Shown piece by piece: positions 13,322 to 15,040 of a DNA stretch of 15,040 nucleotides (positions are counted from its first letter, which is position 1; each line of letters starts with the position of its first letter). The stretch spans positions 1 through 15,040 of the forward strand of contig DAOVMD010000021.1 in NCBI GenBank assembly GCA_030630935.1. Direction: 5' to 3'. The position numbers and the translations under genes were made by a program. Source of the stretch: Candidatus Mcinerneyibacteriota bacterium. GTDB taxonomy: Bacteria; AUK180; JAQVHJ01. A model generated the notes under the pieces. It saw only the letters and a list, made by a program, of their open reading frames with translations. It made no database searches and was not told the DNA's origin.

Positions 13322-14809
13322 TTGAATCAGCGCTTTTTAGTAAAAACAACAACTAAGGTTTTACTTTTAATTGCCTGCCTTTCTGCTTTCTTAGATGTGC
13401 TGAAAATTCATAGGGGGATAATTTTTGTATATTCAGTCTTGCTGGTTTTATTTATCTTCTTCTTCATAAAAAAGATTAATTTAAAAGCTTTTATCTTGTT
13501 GAGCGGCTGTAACTTAATTTTATTTACCGGGTTTAAGATTATAAACGGGATTGAAATTAAAAATTTAATCTTTTTTATCGTGACATATTTATTTTTATTA
13601 ATGCTTTTTTACTTAATTTATTTAAGACGAAGTTCATTTTCAAAAGAAAAGTTTAAGAAGGAGAAAGGTTTTATAACAAAACTCATGGTTTTAAAAGCAG
13701 CAAAAACCAAGATAAATCGAAAAGTTGATAATGTAGATAGAGGGATAGAAGATATTTTAAATATTTATGACCTGAATAAGGAATTTGAGAAAATTCAAAA
13801 ACTGGAAGATGCATTAAAGGTTTTCAGTCAATTTTTCAAAGACCGCTATGACACGGATAGATATTTTTTCATTTTCAAAAAAGAAGATGAGTCTGATGTA
13901 TCCTTTGAGAAAGTTTCCAATGGTTTTAATTTAGAGCATTCAAAGATATCGTCAATTAATCTTAAGAACCTGAAGGAATTAGAGCAGCTTTTTTATTCAG
14001 ATAAAACGGTATTCTGCAAGGATTTTAGGAAATCAAAAAAGTACCACCAACTCTATGTTTATTTTCCTGCTGCAGAATTTGTAAGTATTCCGATAATTTC
14101 TGAGGATCTTGGCGTTGGTTTGTATATTTTATTTTCTAATCCAACCAAGCCATTTCCGAGAACTCTAAGGAAGGAGCGGGATACCCTTGCCCAGTTAATA
14201 AACGGGATATTAAGGAAGACCCTTCTTTATGTTAAGATGGAACGTCTTTCTGAGATAGATGGGCTTACCAAAATTTATTCGAGAGGTTATTTCAATAAAA
14301 TACTTGAAGAGTTGATCTCAGTCGATCAAAAGGAACAGAAATGTTTTTCTCTTTCAATTTTTGATATAGATTTTTTTAAATCCTGCAATGATAATTATGG
14401 CCATCAATTTGGTGATTATGTTCTTCGCAAATTATCCGACTTAGTCACCAGGTCTCTTACGGATAAGGAGATATTTGCCCGGTACGGCGGAGAAGAATTC
14501 ATAATAATCTTTCTCGGTCTAACAAAAAAATATGCAGGTAAGATATTGGAGGATATTCGCAAGACAATCGAAGATTATGAATTCAATGCGGATAGAAACT
14601 TTGTCAAATTAACTGTTTCATTTGGATTGAGCCAATTTCCTGAAGATGGAGCTGACTCCAAAACAATTCTCAAGAATGCAGATCAGGCATTATATACTGC
14701 AAAAAACACCGGTCGGAATCGGGTCGTGGTTTTTGACAGAGACGCACGTGATGAAATGGATAAAAAAACAAAGAAAAATACCAGACAGGGACTTGAAAGA
14801 GACTTGTAA
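13322..14809 (+). CDS. Membrane GAF-GGDEF protein, probable diguanylate cyclase
   Basis: This is a 495-residue inner-membrane signalling protein. About four N-terminal membrane segments (13-29, 32-50, 55-75, 79-101) carry a basic cytoplasmic linker, a divergent GAF domain (about 150-300) and a GGDEF domain (305-472). The active loop is GGEEF (389-393), preceded by ARY. SEIDGLTKIYSRGYF (310-324) and FDIDFFKSCNDNYGH (347-361) are the usual substrate and metal elements, so it should make cyclic di-GMP from two GTP. The product-inhibition site (RxxD before the active loop) is absent: the aligned residues are Thr-Asp-Lys-Glu (380-383). The start is TTG with a strong AGGAG. With no promoter visible after the tRNA, it is probably read from the tRNA-Ser promoter. 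The short, charged C-terminal tail (473-495) is unassigned. Confidence 0.9.
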   Translation: MNQRFLVKTTTKVLLLIACLSAFLDVLKIHRGIIFVYSVLLVLFIFFFIKKINLKAFILLSGCNLILFTGFKIINGIEIKNLIFFIVTYLFLLMLFYLIYLRRSSFSKEKFKKEKGFITKLMVLKAAKTKINRKVDNVDRGIEDILNIYDLNKEFEKIQKLEDALKVFSQFFKDRYDTDRYFFIFKKEDESDVSFEKVSNGFNLEHSKISSINLKNLKELEQLFYSDKTVFCKDFRKSKKYHQLYVYFPAAEFVSIPIISEDLGVGLYILFSNPTKPFPRTLRKERDTLAQLINGILRKTLLYVKMERLSEIDGLTKIYSRGYFNKILEELISVDQKEQKCFSLSIFDIDFFKSCNDNYGHQFGDYVLRKLSDLVTRSLTDKEIFARYGGEEFIIIFLGLTKKYAGKILEDIRKTIEDYEFNADRNFVKLTVSFGLSQFPEDGADSKTILKNADQALYTAKNTGRNRVVVFDRDARDEMDKKTKKNTRQGLERDL

Positions 14810-14834
14810 GAGACGGTTTACATCAATGGTTTCA

Positions 14835-14863
14835 TCTATAAAACGACTGTTTTCAGTTCTCTG
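14835..14863 (+). repeat. Fragment of the dispersed repeat (head and start of body)
   Basis: TCTATAAAACGACTGTTTTC (14835-14854) followed by AGTTCTCTG matches the head and first body unit of the other copies. No stem-loop tail follows, so it is truncated. It begins 26 bases after the GGDEF stop codon. The rest of 14864-15018 is AT-rich with nothing I can name. Confidence 0.7.
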
Positions 14864-15018
14864 TAATATTAACATTTTGATATTGTAACATCAAATAACA
14901 CAGCTCTGAATAGTAAATATTCTTCTCACCTTTAACGCTATGTAATCAGCGCAATATTCACAAAATTGTAATATAATAAAATTATTTAAAAAAATATTCT
15001 TCTTTTTCTCTTTTTTAC

Positions 15019-15040
15019 TTGACAAACTTGACATTATATG
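15019..15040 (+). promoter_or_regulatory. Two candidate -35 boxes at the right edge
   Basis: TTGACA occurs twice, at 15019-15024 and 15028-15033. Given how promoters look elsewhere in the window, a plus-strand gene probably begins shortly past 15040. The -10 element lies outside the sequence or at its very end (TATATG at 15035-15040 is too close). Confidence 0.35.

Overview
The window is AT-rich bacterial chromosome holding nine protein genes and one tRNA gene. Most genes stand alone behind their own sigma-70-type promoter (TTGACA, 17 bases, TATAAT, sometimes exact), often with an AGGAG-like ribosome site. There is no phage, plasmid, CRISPR or transposase gene. The sequence alone does not fix the phylum. 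Small stand-alone genes, PAS/GAF signalling proteins, a zinc-ribbon membrane protein and heavily repeated intergenic DNA would suit an uncultured, AT-rich environmental bacterium.

Layout: 1-361, repeat-rich leader; 362-1654 (+), ZIP-type metal transporter with a cyclic-nucleotide-binding domain set into its cytoplasmic loop; 1756-3948 (+), PAS-PAS-GAF-PAS-HD-GYP protein; 4064-5140 (+), double zinc-ribbon single-pass membrane protein; 5199-5807 (-), sulfite-oxidase-like molybdoenzyme; 5808-6960, a gene-free stretch over 1 kb built of dispersed repeats and hairpins; 6961-8331 (-), HD phosphohydrolase; 8685-9401 (+), glycerophosphodiester phosphodiesterase; 9402-9962, a second repeat and hairpin field; 9963-11393 (-), aldehyde dehydrogenase; 11545-13002 (+), polysaccharide flippase-like transporter; 13196-13285 (+), tRNA-Ser(GCT); 13322-14809 (+), membrane GAF-GGDEF diguanylate cyclase; then a further repeat fragment and the start of another promoter at the right edge.

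Nucleotide second messengers are the main functional theme. One protein should break cyclic di-GMP (HD-GYP), one should make it (GGDEF), and the ZIP-like transporter carries what looks like an intact cyclic-nucleotide pocket. The remaining enzymes are scattered housekeeping or accessory metabolism with no shared operon. The least ordinary items are the ZIP-CNBD fusion with altered metal ligands, and a modular intergenic repeat family (conserved head, pyrimidine-rich body, stem-loop tail) whose stem-loops differ by a compensatory base pair.
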